This document shows, piece after piece, positions 44,775 through 54,445 of a stretch of 64,000 bases of DNA. The notes beneath the pieces were generated by a model. It saw nothing but the letters and a program-made list of their open reading frames with translations, searched no databases and was not told the DNA's origin. This DNA is from Mucilaginibacter robiniae (GTDB lineage: Bacteria > Bacteroidota > Bacteroidia > Sphingobacteriales > Sphingobacteriaceae). Location: assembly GCF_012849215.1 (NCBI RefSeq), contig NZ_CP051682.1:3534001-3598000 (forward strand), in the 5' to 3' direction. The stretch's first letter is position 1. The number at the start of each line of letters is the position of its first letter. The translations under genes and the position numbers were made by a program.

Positions 44775-47700
44775 TTAGAACCCAACATTTATCCCAAATA
44801 CAACACCCCTGTTATAGTTGGATGTGCCCAGATCGGGATCAATCCAATTAACCTTCGAGTAAATGAGCCCTGGATTAAGTGCCTGTGCATAAACTTTCAC
44901 CCTCGATAGTTTAACTTTTTTAACCAACTTGGTAGGGATGAAGTAGCCCAAAGTAATGTTTCGTATTTTGATGAACGAGCCATCCTGATAGTTCATAGAG
45001 CTTTTGAAAGCATCGCCAGCAGCACTGTTATAGTTAGGTGACGGGTAATCATTAGTAGGGTTGGTTGGCGTCCAATAGTTTACTACCCTTTGGGCAAAAC
45101 GGCCTTGCAATGATTCGGCGCCGGTTTGTATAAGATAGTTCCAACGTGAGAAGATAAAGGCTGACAATTCAATGCCCTTGTAAGTAAATGTGTTGGTGAT
45201 ACCTCCTGTCCAGCTGGGGCTGCTGCTGCCACGCACAACACGATCATTATTAGCATCAATTTTATAGTCTCCATTCTGATCAACTACCTTAATATCGCCA
45301 GGGTTGAAAATTTGACCATTGGCTTTATACTTTGCCATTTCGGCCAGGTCTTCAGGTGTGTTTTGCCATATACGGTCTTTAACATAATCATAATACACGT
45401 TTAAGCGCTGACCAATAAACCATAGGTTGTTAATATCATTCACTTTACCGTTAGCCAAACTTACAATTCGGTCTTTATTAGCACCAAAATTTAGGGTTGA
45501 TGTCCAATTAAAATCACGGCTCTTGATGTTTACCGTATTTAATGTAATCTCAAAACCTTTATTAGCAGTTTCGCCCACGTTGGTTAAGGAAGTGGTATAA
45601 CCATTAATTGACAGAATGTTGCGTAATAGCAACAGGTCTGTTGTTCTGGAGGTGTATAAATCCAAAGCACCATTAACACGGCCTTTCAGTACATTGAAAT
45701 CAATACCTAAGTTGTATTGGCGGGTATGTTCCCAGCCTAGCTGAGGATTGGGGAAAGAAATAGGGTTTGCTAGCGAGGCATCCGAAGAAACATAGCCGGG
45801 TTGTACTGAGCTGCCATAAGTGTAATATAAAGTTTGTAATACACCTTCTGTACTGTAAGGGCCAATGGCAGCATTACCGGTAATACCAACACCTGCCCTT
45901 AGCTTCAACTCATCTATCCAAGAAATTTTCTTGATGAAGTTTTCCTGATCCAAGCGCCAAGCTAAGGATAAAGATGGGAAGAAATCCCATTTGTGGCCGG
46001 GAGCTAATTGCGAAGCACCATCCCAGCGGCCGAAAGCAGTCAGAATATATTTACTGTTAAAATTATAGTTGAAGCGAGCCAGGTAAGATACCAATGATGA
46101 TTGTACCAGATTGGTACTGAATGCATCCAATGCACTAACAGAATTGAGCTGATACCATAATTGGCTATTATAAGGCAGCTTGGTAGCCGTCATGCTTGAG
46201 GTTTCCTGACGGTACGAGGTAGAGTTTTGTAATAAAGTAATACCAAAAGAATGCTTACCTATCATTTTATCGAAGTAAATCAAGTTATCTAACGACCAGG
46301 AAAGATTATTGGTTTGATTGAGCTGGGCGTAATTGGTTGAGCCAGGCTCGCCACCGCCCCGGTTGATAGAATTTTGATCCATCCACCGGCCATTGTTGTT
46401 ATTGTAAAAATCAGGGCCGAAGTTAACGCGATATTTTAAGCCTTTCAGGAAAGTAACTTCTGCATAAAATGAACCCAAAGTTCGGGTTACCTTCCTCAGG
46501 TTAATATTGTACTGATCTTCACCAATGGGGTTCAGAATATTAACATCGCCACCTGGCAGGTTAATACGGTTGCCATTGGCATCAAAAGGTACAGCATATG
46601 GCAACATGCCTTGAGCCGCGGCATAAAGACTGCCCGGGCCGGTAGCATTGGTAGTTGAAAACCCGTAATTCTGTTTACTAAAGGTTGCATCAATAGTACC
46701 GCCCATGGCAAACCATTTTACCGGGTTTACATCCACACTTACTTTGGCGCTGTAACGGGTATAATCTTGACCAAGTTGCGTACCTTCCTGGTGCAAAAAT
46801 CCGAATGAACTATAGGCTTTAACTTTATCGGTACCGCCGCTGGCACTCACAATGTGGTCTTGAGTAACACCTGTTCTTTTCACCATACCTGTCCAGTCGG
46901 TTGTTGGTACTAGGCTACCATCCCAGGCGCCGTTTTGATAGCCTTTCTGAATATTGGCGAAGGCAACGGCATCATTCGGAAAGATGGCGGCATCAGCAGC
47001 TAACGTTGGTGCTCCATTAGGGTAGCCATTGGTGTATTTATATAGGGTTGGATTAAAGTTGTTTAAATAAGTTAAACGACGATAGGCATCCCTGCGGAAC
47101 TCAATGTATTGACCTGAGTTCATCAATTGTAACCTATCTTTAATACCTTCAATGGTTGAAGTTCCAACATATTCAAGCGATAAACGGCCGGCTTTTCCGC
47201 GTTTGGTGGTTACCACCACTACACCGTTAGCACCACGCGAACCATAGATGGCTGTTGCAGAAGCATCTTTCAAAATGTCAATAGCTTCAATATCATTAGG
47301 ATTGATATTTTCAATACCTCCTGATGATAGCGGAATACCATCAACTACATACAACGGGTTGTTGGTAGCATTAAGTGAACGGTTACCACGAATACGAATA
47401 CTTCCTATTTCGCCCGGGCGCTCGCTGGAAGTAACATCTACGCCGGCTGCTTTACCCTGTATGGCTTGTAAGGCGTTAGCTACCGGCCTTGATCGTATTT
47501 CTTCAGCACTCACACTTACTACTGAAGAGGTTACATCAGTTCTTTTTACCGTATTGTAACCTACTACCACTACATCGCTAAGGGCATTTGCACTTTCTTT
47601 AAGTTGCACGTTAATTTGTGCACGGTCGTTAACAGCTAACTCTTGGGTTAAATAGCCTATGTAAGAAACTACCAGGGTAGGGTTTGCTGTACCGTCGGGA

Positions 47701-48002
47701 ACGTTAACGGAAAAGTTACCGTTAATGTCACTTACAGTTCCATTGGTGGTACCTTTTACCTTGATGCTTACACCTATTAGAGGCGAACCCTTCTCGTCAG
47801 TAACTTTACCAGTAACTTTAGGCGGCACTTGGGGTAATTGCTCAAATCGATAATCAGCAGGATTATAATTTTGGGTGTGTGCTGTAGCGTTTTGGGGTAG
47901 TGCATTAAACAGTGATGCTACAGCGCACAAAATCAGAATCTTATTTTTGATTTTGTGCTTTGGGGCGGCTTGTAATGATAAATAGTAGAGGTTCTCTCTC
48001 AT
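44775..48002 (-). CDS. SusC/RagA-family TonB-linked outer-membrane protein
   Basis: A 1075-residue receptor. A long N-terminal signal region (KNKILILCAVASLFNALPQNATA) precedes the CarboxypepD_reg-like domain (VTGKVTDEKGSPLIGVSIKVKGT). The SusC signature VVVVGYNTVKRTDVTSS and the plug (IRIRGNRSL, NPLYVVDGIPL, SATAIYGSRGANGVV) follow, then a beta barrel ending GVVFGINVGF. It imports glycans with SusD. The N-terminal STN secretin domain of regulatory receptors is absent, so no ECF sigma/anti-sigma partner is expected, and none is seen. Expression is probably set by the long upstream leader. Confidence 0.97.
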   Translation of the reverse strand: MRENLYYLSLQAAPKHKIKNKILILCAVASLFNALPQNATAHTQNYNPADYRFEQLPQVPPKVTGKVTDEKGSPLIGVSIKVKGTTNGTVSDINGNFSVNVPDGTANPTLVVSYIGYLTQELAVNDRAQINVQLKESANALSDVVVVGYNTVKRTDVTSSVVSVSAEEIRSRPVANALQAIQGKAAGVDVTSSERPGEIGSIRIRGNRSLNATNNPLYVVDGIPLSSGGIENINPNDIEAIDILKDASATAIYGSRGANGVVVVTTKRGKAGRLSLEYVGTSTIEGIKDRLQLMNSGQYIEFRRDAYRRLTYLNNFNPTLYKYTNGYPNGAPTLAADAAIFPNDAVAFANIQKGYQNGAWDGSLVPTTDWTGMVKRTGVTQDHIVSASGGTDKVKAYSSFGFLHQEGTQLGQDYTRYSAKVSVDVNPVKWFAMGGTIDATFSKQNYGFSTTNATGPGSLYAAAQGMLPYAVPFDANGNRINLPGGDVNILNPIGEDQYNINLRKVTRTLGSFYAEVTFLKGLKYRVNFGPDFYNNNNGRWMDQNSINRGGGEPGSTNYAQLNQTNNLSWSLDNLIYFDKMIGKHSFGITLLQNSTSYRQETSSMTATKLPYNSQLWYQLNSVSALDAFSTNLVQSSLVSYLARFNYNFNSKYILTAFGRWDGASQLAPGHKWDFFPSLSLAWRLDQENFIKKISWIDELKLRAGVGITGNAAIGPYSTEGVLQTLYYTYGSSVQPGYVSSDASLANPISFPNPQLGWEHTRQYNLGIDFNVLKGRVNGALDLYTSRTTDLLLLRNILSINGYTTSLTNVGETANKGFEITLNTVNIKSRDFNWTSTLNFGANKDRIVSLANGKVNDINNLWFIGQRLNVYYDYVKDRIWQNTPEDLAEMAKYKANGQIFNPGDIKVVDQNGDYKIDANNDRVVRGSSSPSWTGGITNTFTYKGIELSAFIFSRWNYLIQTGAESLQGRFAQRVVNYWTPTNPTNDYPSPNYNSAAGDAFKSSMNYQDGSFIKIRNITLGYFIPTKLVKKVKLSRVKVYAQALNPGLIYSKVNWIDPDLGTSNYNRGVVFGINVGF

Positions 48003-48360
48003 AATTATTAATTTAGGGATACATACTTGGTTGAGTGTGCAGAGATACTGCTGGTTAGTTGCTGGCTATAATTCTCTTGTCGAAATTCCTCCTTTAGTTC
48101 AAAAGTTATTGCAGAAACGGCTACAGAAATGCAGTTTATTTTAAACCTTAGCACCATAAATTCAAGACATACCTTGGCCGTTAATACACTTCAAAAGAAG
48201 TGTACCGAAGGTGGCAGGCAAGAATTTTTCATAGTGCCAGGCAGGCTATATACCACACCCTTGTAATTGCTACAATGACTTGCTGGTTAAGAAATTAATT
48301 TAAAATTGGTTAATAATTGTAGTTGATATTGTGTCAACTAAGTATCAATAATAATGAAAA
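48003..48360. promoter_or_regulatory. SusC leader region
   Basis: Noncoding. A dyad ACACTTC-AAAA-GAAGTGT lies at 48186-48203. AAGGAGG occurs on the minus strand near 48090, but with no start codon behind it. The SusC promoter is probably in this stretch or just beyond, but it is not pinned down. Confidence 0.3.
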
Positions 48361-48380
48361 TATAGTACAATAATACTATA
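48361..48380. promoter_or_regulatory. Dyad upstream of SusC (site 1)
   Basis: TATAGTA-CAATAA-TACTATA, a perfect 7-bp inverted repeat with a 6-base spacer, about 360 bp before the SusC start. It could be an operator, but the AT-rich setting makes chance more likely than for site 2. Confidence 0.3.
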
Positions 48381-48428
48381 ACATCGTACAACAAAAGTAT
48401 CATCTGCTGTTAATACTCCTGTCCTGTA

Positions 48429-48456
48429 CTATCCTGTATTGTAACAAACAGGATAG
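48429..48456. promoter_or_regulatory. Dyad upstream of SusC (site 2)
   Basis: CTATCCTGT-N10-ACAGGATAG is a perfect 9-bp inverted repeat. Just before it the text repeats CCTGTCCTGTAC. The size suits a dimeric regulator site in the SusC leader. It lacks a T-run, so a terminator is less likely. Confidence 0.4.
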
Positions 48457-48523
48457 ATTAGCGATTAAGGATTCCCTTAGGGAGATTCCGTGTAGATTGA
48501 ACTGTAGGGTGTATTATAACAAA

Positions 48524-48564
48524 AGCTCCATATCTTATTGATGCCTTCAATAAGTTATGGAGCT
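48524..48564 (-). terminator. Terminator after the RND operon
   Basis: AGCTCCATA / TATGGAGCT plus TTATTG / CAATAA form a long interrupted stem with a two-base internal loop. On the minus strand a short T-run follows. It lies 27 bp past the adaptor stop at 48591. Confidence 0.65.
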
Positions 48565-48590
48565 ATAAAGCTTTCTTTAGTAAGATAAGC

Positions 48591-49679
48591 CTATTTCACA
48601 GCATCACCTTCTTTAATATCATCACTGGCATGCAGCATAATTTGTTCGTTGGCTTTCAAGTTGCCAAAAACTTCGGTAGAGTCATGGCTGGTTAAGCCTT
48701 CTTTTACATCAACAAGAGCAGCCTTGCCGCTACGTACGGCCACTACATATTCCCGCTCGGTTGAACGTACAATGGCTGAATTAGGTACTAACAATGATTT
48801 AGCGCCTGATAACATCGGGATTTGAACTTCCGCATACATACCCGGTTTTAGCTTTCCGGAGATGTTCATTACATCCACCTCTATAGCTTCCTGCCGCATG
48901 GTACCTAATGCGTTAGCTGAACGGCTGATTTTAGCCGTATGCTGCTGACCAGGCATGGCGTTGAACGTAAATTGTACCGGACGTGAAAGGTTTACCTTAT
49001 CCACATAATCTTCCGGTATGTTTACTTCCAGGCGCAGTCTGCGAATATCTTGCAAAATCAACATAGGCTGATCGGTAGCCTTGCCGGGTGCTACCAGTGC
49101 ACCTGGCGATACATTACGCTGAATAATCATGCCATCAAACGGCGCGTAAATGTTCAGGTAACCAATCATGGTACGTACTGAAGCTACGTTAGACCGCTCA
49201 GAGCCAGCAATAGCGGCATCGGCTTTTGTTTTAGCCAGGGCATTGTCCAGATCAAGCGGCGATACCGAACCGGGTTCTTGAGCGGCTTGTTTCAAACGTT
49301 GGTATTTTTCTTGGCTGGCCACAGCGGTTTCCTGCGCTTGTAAATACCGGGAGTTGGCTGCCTGCAATTGTGATTGCATTTCGGGCGCTTCTAGCGTAAC
49401 CAGTAACTGACCCTTACGTACTATGGAGCCGCGGTCAACATACATCTTCTTCACAAAGCCGTTAACTCTCGGGAACAAGTTTACTTCATTAAACGGCTTT
49501 AACTGCCCGGGTAAGCGGATGGACGTAGATAATCCTTTCTCCGTTATGGTGCCCAACTCACTTTTGTTAGTTGTGGATTTGGCGTCTTCATTAGCCGTTA
49601 AATCAACCGGCTTTTGGTTGCCTGAGCAGGCATATAGGGTGCAGCTGATTGCTGCGAATAACAAAAATTTATATTTCAT
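48591..49679 (-). CDS. RND efflux periplasmic adaptor (MFP) lipoprotein
   Basis: The start is at the ATG at 49679 (MKYKFLLFAAISCTLYAC, lipobox TLYAC), giving 362 residues and a 7-bp gap to the permease stop. The longer frame to 49730 overlaps the permease. Lipoyl-type and hairpin elements are visible: GFVKKMYVDRGSIVRKGQLLVTLEAPEMQSQLQAANSRYLQAQ, then APFDGMIIQRNVSPGALV, then a beta-barrel domain. It links the RND permease to the outer-membrane channel. It is the third gene of the pump operon. Confidence 0.95.
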   Translation of the reverse strand: MKYKFLLFAAISCTLYACSGNQKPVDLTANEDAKSTTNKSELGTITEKGLSTSIRLPGQLKPFNEVNLFPRVNGFVKKMYVDRGSIVRKGQLLVTLEAPEMQSQLQAANSRYLQAQETAVASQEKYQRLKQAAQEPGSVSPLDLDNALAKTKADAAIAGSERSNVASVRTMIGYLNIYAPFDGMIIQRNVSPGALVAPGKATDQPMLILQDIRRLRLEVNIPEDYVDKVNLSRPVQFTFNAMPGQQHTAKISRSANALGTMRQEAIEVDVMNISGKLKPGMYAEVQIPMLSGAKSLLVPNSAIVRSTEREYVVAVRSGKAALVDVKEGLTSHDSTEVFGNLKANEQIMLHASDDIKEGDAVK

Positions 49680-49686
49680 GATGGGG

Positions 49687-52600
49687 TTATGCGTTAAGGG
49701 TTTCAGTTTCGTGATGGGTTTCAAATTCATCTTCCGGCATTAGGGCAGGGGAGTTATAGGTAGTTTTATCCTGCACCCAGGCGAATACCTGCGGCAGTAT
49801 AAATAAAGCAGCTAGGGTGGAGGCCAGCAAACCGCCAATTACGGCACGGCCCAGAGGTGCCGATTGTTCGCCGGCTTCGCCCATGCCTGAAGCCATAGGT
49901 ATCATACCAGCTATCATGGCCATACTGGTCATCAAAATAGGCCGTAAACGGATAGAGGCGCTGGTGATTGCCGCTTTAGTAGCGTTACGGTACTCCATTC
50001 GCAAACTTTCTGCATTGGTTACAATCAGGATAGCATTAGCTACCGATACCCCGACCGACATAATCATGCCCATGTACGATTGCAGGTTTAAGGTGGAACC
50101 GGTAATCAGCAGCATAATCAATGAACCGAATATTACTGCTGGTACGGTACATAATACGGTTAATGAAACTTTAAACGACTGGTAATTGGCGGCCAGCAGC
50201 AGGAAGATCACCAGAATGGCAAACAACAAACCATTCTGCAAGCTCGATAAGGTATCAACCAGTAAGCCCGACATACCACCGATGGTCGCTAATAAGCCTT
50301 TAGGTGGAGCGCCCAACGAGTTCACCGCTTTTTTAACATCTTCTGTAGCCTGCCCTAAATCTTTTTTATAGATATTAGCACTTACCGTCAGAAAGCGGCG
50401 TGGTCCGCTGCGGTCATATTCACCGGGTACATAGTTGGTTTTAAAGGTGGCAATATCGCCCAGTACCGGGCTGCTTTGACCTTTTACCAAGGGCACTTCT
50501 TTCAGTTGGTCCATGGTGTTCATTACATATTCTGGTACCTGCACCTGTACCTGGTAGGTATAAGCGCCTTTTTCATCCAGCCACAGGTTCTTTTCCGTAA
50601 AACGGCTTGATGAAGTACTAGCAGTAACCGAGCGGGTAATTTCCTTGATATTTAAACCCAATTGCGCGGCTTTCAGTCGATCTAACGTAATGCTGATTAC
50701 CGGGAATTTAAGCGGTTGCACAATTTGTACATCACGCAGGTAGGTGATTTGCTTAAGCTTGTTAACTACTTTGTTGGCATACCCTTCAATTTGCTGCATG
50801 TCTTTACCCGCTACCTGCACCTCAATAGGGGTTGAAGCACCCTGACTCATGATTTTCTCCGTCATGTCGATTGGCTCAAAGGTGATTTGCAGCTCCGGTA
50901 GTTCGTGAGCTATATTTTTGCGCAGGGCATCTTTTAGCTCATCCATGTTTACATGGTAGTTTTCATCCAGGTTTACCTGCAAAATAGCCTCGTGCGTACC
51001 GGTATTAAAGATGTACAGGTTGCTACTGCCATAACTGCTGGGTATCAAGCCGATGTACCCCGAAGTGATTTCGACATGGTTGTTTACCGTTTTATTAATA
51101 ATTTGCAGTACTTGCTTAAATTTATCTTCGGTACGTTCAAGCCTTGTGCCTTCAGGTTCTTTCAGGCGTATTTGAAACTGCCCATTGTTAATTTTAGGCA
51201 TCATGTCTTTACCGATAACAACAAAGCACACACCCGCTAAAGCAATTATAGCAACCAGATAAATGGGTACAATAATACGTTTGTTGGGCATCCATCCGGT
51301 CAAAATACAAGTAAAGCGAACTTTGACTTTTTCAAAAAAGTCGTTTTTCTCCGGTTCGGCCTGTTCTGCCGCAGCGTGCTGGTTCACCTCTATTTCTTCA
51401 TTACGATCTAACGCTTCACCCGCATGTGCATGTAGTTGTCCGTGATGCCCATGTTGATACTGCTCAGCCTTAATCATCCAGTTACTCAAGATAGGTACCA
51501 GAGTTTGCGCCAGTACATACGATACAATCATGGTTAAGCCGATAGACATAGAAAGCGGCAAAAACATGGCTTTAGGTACCCCGCTCATCATAAAGGAAGG
51601 GGCAAATACGGCCAGGATACAAAGTAAAATCAGCAACAACGGAAACGCAATCTCCTCGCAGGCATCATAAATAGCCCGGCGTTTGGATTTACCCATTTCC
51701 AGGTGCTGGTGTATGTTCTCGATGGTTACCGTAGCCTGGTCAACCAATATCCCAATAGCCAGTGCCAGTCCGCTCAAGGTCATGATGTTGATGGTTTGGC
51801 CGAACAAACTTAAAAGCAGTACGCCAATCAGGATAGAAACCGGAATGGTGATTACCACAATCAAACTGCTTCGCCAATCTCGTAAAAACAGCAGCACCAT
51901 CAATCCGGTAAGCAAGGCGCCTAAGCCACCTTCGGTCATCAAGCTTTCTACAGCATTTACCACAAATACGGATTGGTCAAACGCATAGCTGATCTTGACA
52001 TCATCAGGTAACAGAGACTGCATTTCGGGAAGCTTTTTTTTCAAATCTTGTACTACCGTCCAGGTGGAGGCATCGGCTGTTTTTACTACCGGAATGTACA
52101 CCGACCGCTTACCGTTTATCAAAGCATAATCAACTGTAATATCGGCTGCATCAGCTACGCGAGCCACATCTTTAATGTAAATAGGCGAACCATTTTTAGT
52201 AAGCACCGGGATGTTACCAAAGTTGTCGGCACTTTTAATTAACGAGTTCATGGTGGTCAGGTAGATGGTGTTATCCAACCGTAGGTTACCCGAAGGCGAC
52301 ATGACGTTAAATTTGGATAGCGCATCTACCACCTCATCGGGTGTTAAATTGTAGCTGCGTAGCTTATCCGGATCTACATTAATGGTGATGGAGCGGGCGT
52401 TGGCACCAAATGGCGGCGGAGCCGACAAGCCCGGAATGGTAGCAAACATAGGCCGTATCTTGGTAGCGGCCTGGTCATAAATATCCTTCAAGCTTCTTGA
52501 TGGGCTGGAAAATACCAGCTGGCCCACCGGCAGCGAAGAAGCATCAAAACGAATAACTTGCGGAGGTAAAGCGCCTGGCGGGAAAAAGCTGGTAGCCCGG

Positions 52601-52938
52601 TTTACCTGTAAGGCTACCTGGGCCGAAGCTTCGGCCATGTTGGTGCTTTCGTAAAACTCCAGCTTGATCAGCGTTAAGCCTTGGATGTTTTTACTGGTAA
52701 TATTTTTAATGCCGTTGATATACAAAAACTGGTTTTGCAGCCCTGTAGAGAAAAAGCCTTCCATTTGTTGCGGCGACATACCACCGTACGATTCGATAAC
52801 ATAAATGGTAGGCAGATTAAGCTGCGGGAATATATCAATGGGTATTTTGAGAGCGCTGAGCACGGCAAATATCAAAAGGCTTAGCGTAATTACTATGGTA
52901 GTAATAGGTCTTTTGAGTGCGGAGGTGACCATAGACAT
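49687..52938 (-). CDS. RND-family efflux permease
   Basis: A 1083-residue inner-membrane transporter of the HAE/AcrB group, with twelve membrane segments in two halves and two large periplasmic loops. In TM4, GILVDQATVTIENIHQ carries Asp400 followed by Gln401 where AcrB has two Asp (407/408). In TM10, SVANAILIV has Ala967 where AcrB has Lys940. The proton relay must therefore differ from AcrB. A His-rich insertion (HGHHGQLHAHAG, about residues 490-505) sits in the central cytoplasmic loop. Its stop is 7 bp before the adaptor start. Its start is 8 bp past the TolC-like stop, so the three form one operon. Confidence 0.95.
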   Translation of the reverse strand: MSMVTSALKRPITTIVITLSLLIFAVLSALKIPIDIFPQLNLPTIYVIESYGGMSPQQMEGFFSTGLQNQFLYINGIKNITSKNIQGLTLIKLEFYESTNMAEASAQVALQVNRATSFFPPGALPPQVIRFDASSLPVGQLVFSSPSRSLKDIYDQAATKIRPMFATIPGLSAPPPFGANARSITINVDPDKLRSYNLTPDEVVDALSKFNVMSPSGNLRLDNTIYLTTMNSLIKSADNFGNIPVLTKNGSPIYIKDVARVADAADITVDYALINGKRSVYIPVVKTADASTWTVVQDLKKKLPEMQSLLPDDVKISYAFDQSVFVVNAVESLMTEGGLGALLTGLMVLLFLRDWRSSLIVVITIPVSILIGVLLLSLFGQTINIMTLSGLALAIGILVDQATVTIENIHQHLEMGKSKRRAIYDACEEIAFPLLLILLCILAVFAPSFMMSGVPKAMFLPLSMSIGLTMIVSYVLAQTLVPILSNWMIKAEQYQHGHHGQLHAHAGEALDRNEEIEVNQHAAAEQAEPEKNDFFEKVKVRFTCILTGWMPNKRIIVPIYLVAIIALAGVCFVVIGKDMMPKINNGQFQIRLKEPEGTRLERTEDKFKQVLQIINKTVNNHVEITSGYIGLIPSSYGSSNLYIFNTGTHEAILQVNLDENYHVNMDELKDALRKNIAHELPELQITFEPIDMTEKIMSQGASTPIEVQVAGKDMQQIEGYANKVVNKLKQITYLRDVQIVQPLKFPVISITLDRLKAAQLGLNIKEITRSVTASTSSSRFTEKNLWLDEKGAYTYQVQVQVPEYVMNTMDQLKEVPLVKGQSSPVLGDIATFKTNYVPGEYDRSGPRRFLTVSANIYKKDLGQATEDVKKAVNSLGAPPKGLLATIGGMSGLLVDTLSSLQNGLLFAILVIFLLLAANYQSFKVSLTVLCTVPAVIFGSLIMLLITGSTLNLQSYMGMIMSVGVSVANAILIVTNAESLRMEYRNATKAAITSASIRLRPILMTSMAMIAGMIPMASGMGEAGEQSAPLGRAVIGGLLASTLAALFILPQVFAWVQDKTTYNSPALMPEDEFETHHETETLNA

Positions 52939-52946
52939 ATATTTTC

Positions 52947-54341
52947 TTATTTTAAGAGGTTTAAAACAGTATTAACTTGATTGTCGGCAACAGCCTTTTT
53001 GAACAGCGCATTGGCATAAGCATATTTGGCTTGTGCATAGTCCGTTTCGGCACGGTATAGAATATTGAGTGCGGCATTTAACTCAATAATGTCCGTAAGG
53101 CCGCTATGGTATAAGGATAGCTTTTGCCGGTAGCCGGCATTGGCCGCCCTCAGCTGATTGGGTATTTCGTGCAAGCGTTCTTGGGCTGTAGTTAACTCCA
53201 CATCGGCCTGGCTGGCGTTGGCTGCTAATACCGTTTTTTGTTCATCAAGCTGTTTGCGGGCATATTCGGTAACTGTTTTCTGTGTATTTAATTTCAAATG
53301 CCTTCTGCGTAAATCAAACAAGTTGTAGGATATACCTACACCCACCAGGTAGTTGCCCCGGTCAAAATCAAAGCCACTGGCTACACTGCCAAAATGGTCA
53401 TTAGCATCAATACTAGAACCTCGCCCCCAAGCAGCAGCCTCCAATAATACTTTAGGGTTATACTGCTTTTTAACCAAACCTTCACGTTGCAGGCTGTTTT
53501 GATAAACGGATTTGTAGTAGTTAATTAAAGGATGATTGGCAGTATCCAGCTCGGTAGGTAACTGCTGTGCCTGGCTGATTAGCCGGTTGGATGCGGTGGT
53601 GTCAGGTACAATATTAGGGTAAGCCAGGCCACTGATAGCCGCTAACTGCAATTGCACTTGCTTGAACTGGTTGTTAAGTTCGATGTAGTTTAACCGGGCT
53701 TTAGATAGTTCGGCTTCGGCAATGCTGGTATCTACGCCGGGCCGAACTCCGCTTTTAGCCAGCGACATAATAGAACGCTTGATTTCTTCATTGCGGCGAA
53801 TGTTTCTGGTTTGAATAGCCAGGTAATCTTGTAGCCTGACCAATTGCAGGTAATTGCCGATGGTGTAAGCCTGTAATTGATACTTAGATTGGGCATACTG
53901 GTTTTGTTCCACGTTAATTTCGGAGTTGGCTACTTTGTTTTGTGCGCCGTAAGCACCAAAGTTATACACCTCCCAATCTAGCGCGGCAATGCCTAGGTTT
54001 ACTGAGGCTGTAGTAGCGTTGCTTTCAGTGCGTACACCACGGGAGTTGGATGGGATAATGCCAAAACCAAAATATGGACCGGCCACATTGTTGTTGGTGC
54101 CTATATCGGCCTGGTAGTTTAAGCGCAAATTGGGCAGCCAGTTGTTGCGGGTTTCAACAGCTTGTGCCCTGCGGATGAGGATAGCGGCAGAGTCAGTAAG
54201 CAACGATGGCGCTTTCTGATTTACCTGTTGTAGTAATTGGGGTAAAGTAATAGATGGTGGTGCTATTTGCTGTGCATATACTTGTGCCACTGCACAGCAT
54301 ATGAACAGCAACATGGCCCAGCTTTTTTTTAAGCCTGACAT
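52947..54341 (-). CDS. TolC-family outer-membrane efflux channel
   Basis: A 464-residue exported protein (signal peptide ends QVYAQ). It has the two TolC-like coiled-coil repeats: the first around AAILIRRAQAVETRNNWLPNLRLNY, the second around LKLNTQKTVTEYARKQL and ANASQADVELTTAQERL. The N-terminal SITLPQLLQQVNQKAP is typical of the family. It begins the pump genes, with the permease starting 8 bp later. Confidence 0.95.
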   Translation of the reverse strand: MSGLKKSWAMLLFICCAVAQVYAQQIAPPSITLPQLLQQVNQKAPSLLTDSAAILIRRAQAVETRNNWLPNLRLNYQADIGTNNNVAGPYFGFGIIPSNSRGVRTESNATTASVNLGIAALDWEVYNFGAYGAQNKVANSEINVEQNQYAQSKYQLQAYTIGNYLQLVRLQDYLAIQTRNIRRNEEIKRSIMSLAKSGVRPGVDTSIAEAELSKARLNYIELNNQFKQVQLQLAAISGLAYPNIVPDTTASNRLISQAQQLPTELDTANHPLINYYKSVYQNSLQREGLVKKQYNPKVLLEAAAWGRGSSIDANDHFGSVASGFDFDRGNYLVGVGISYNLFDLRRRHLKLNTQKTVTEYARKQLDEQKTVLAANASQADVELTTAQERLHEIPNQLRAANAGYRQKLSLYHSGLTDIIELNAALNILYRAETDYAQAKYAYANALFKKAVADNQVNTVLNLLK

Positions 54342-54445
54342 GGGATGTGTTCAAAAAATAATAAAACAAGAAATGTATAAAGGTTTCCCCGATAGGGTAG
54401 CCAAACAGATAGAAGTACCGCAATTATACGGTCGGAAAGAAAGGC

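Noticed and set aside
48086-48096. AAGGAGG on the minus strand upstream of SusC as a ribosome-binding site
   Set aside because: No start codon follows at a usable distance. The SusC ATG is over 80 bases away.
54193-54423. Minus-strand frame overlapping the TolC-like start
   Set aside because: It is a shadow of the TolC-family gene in another frame.
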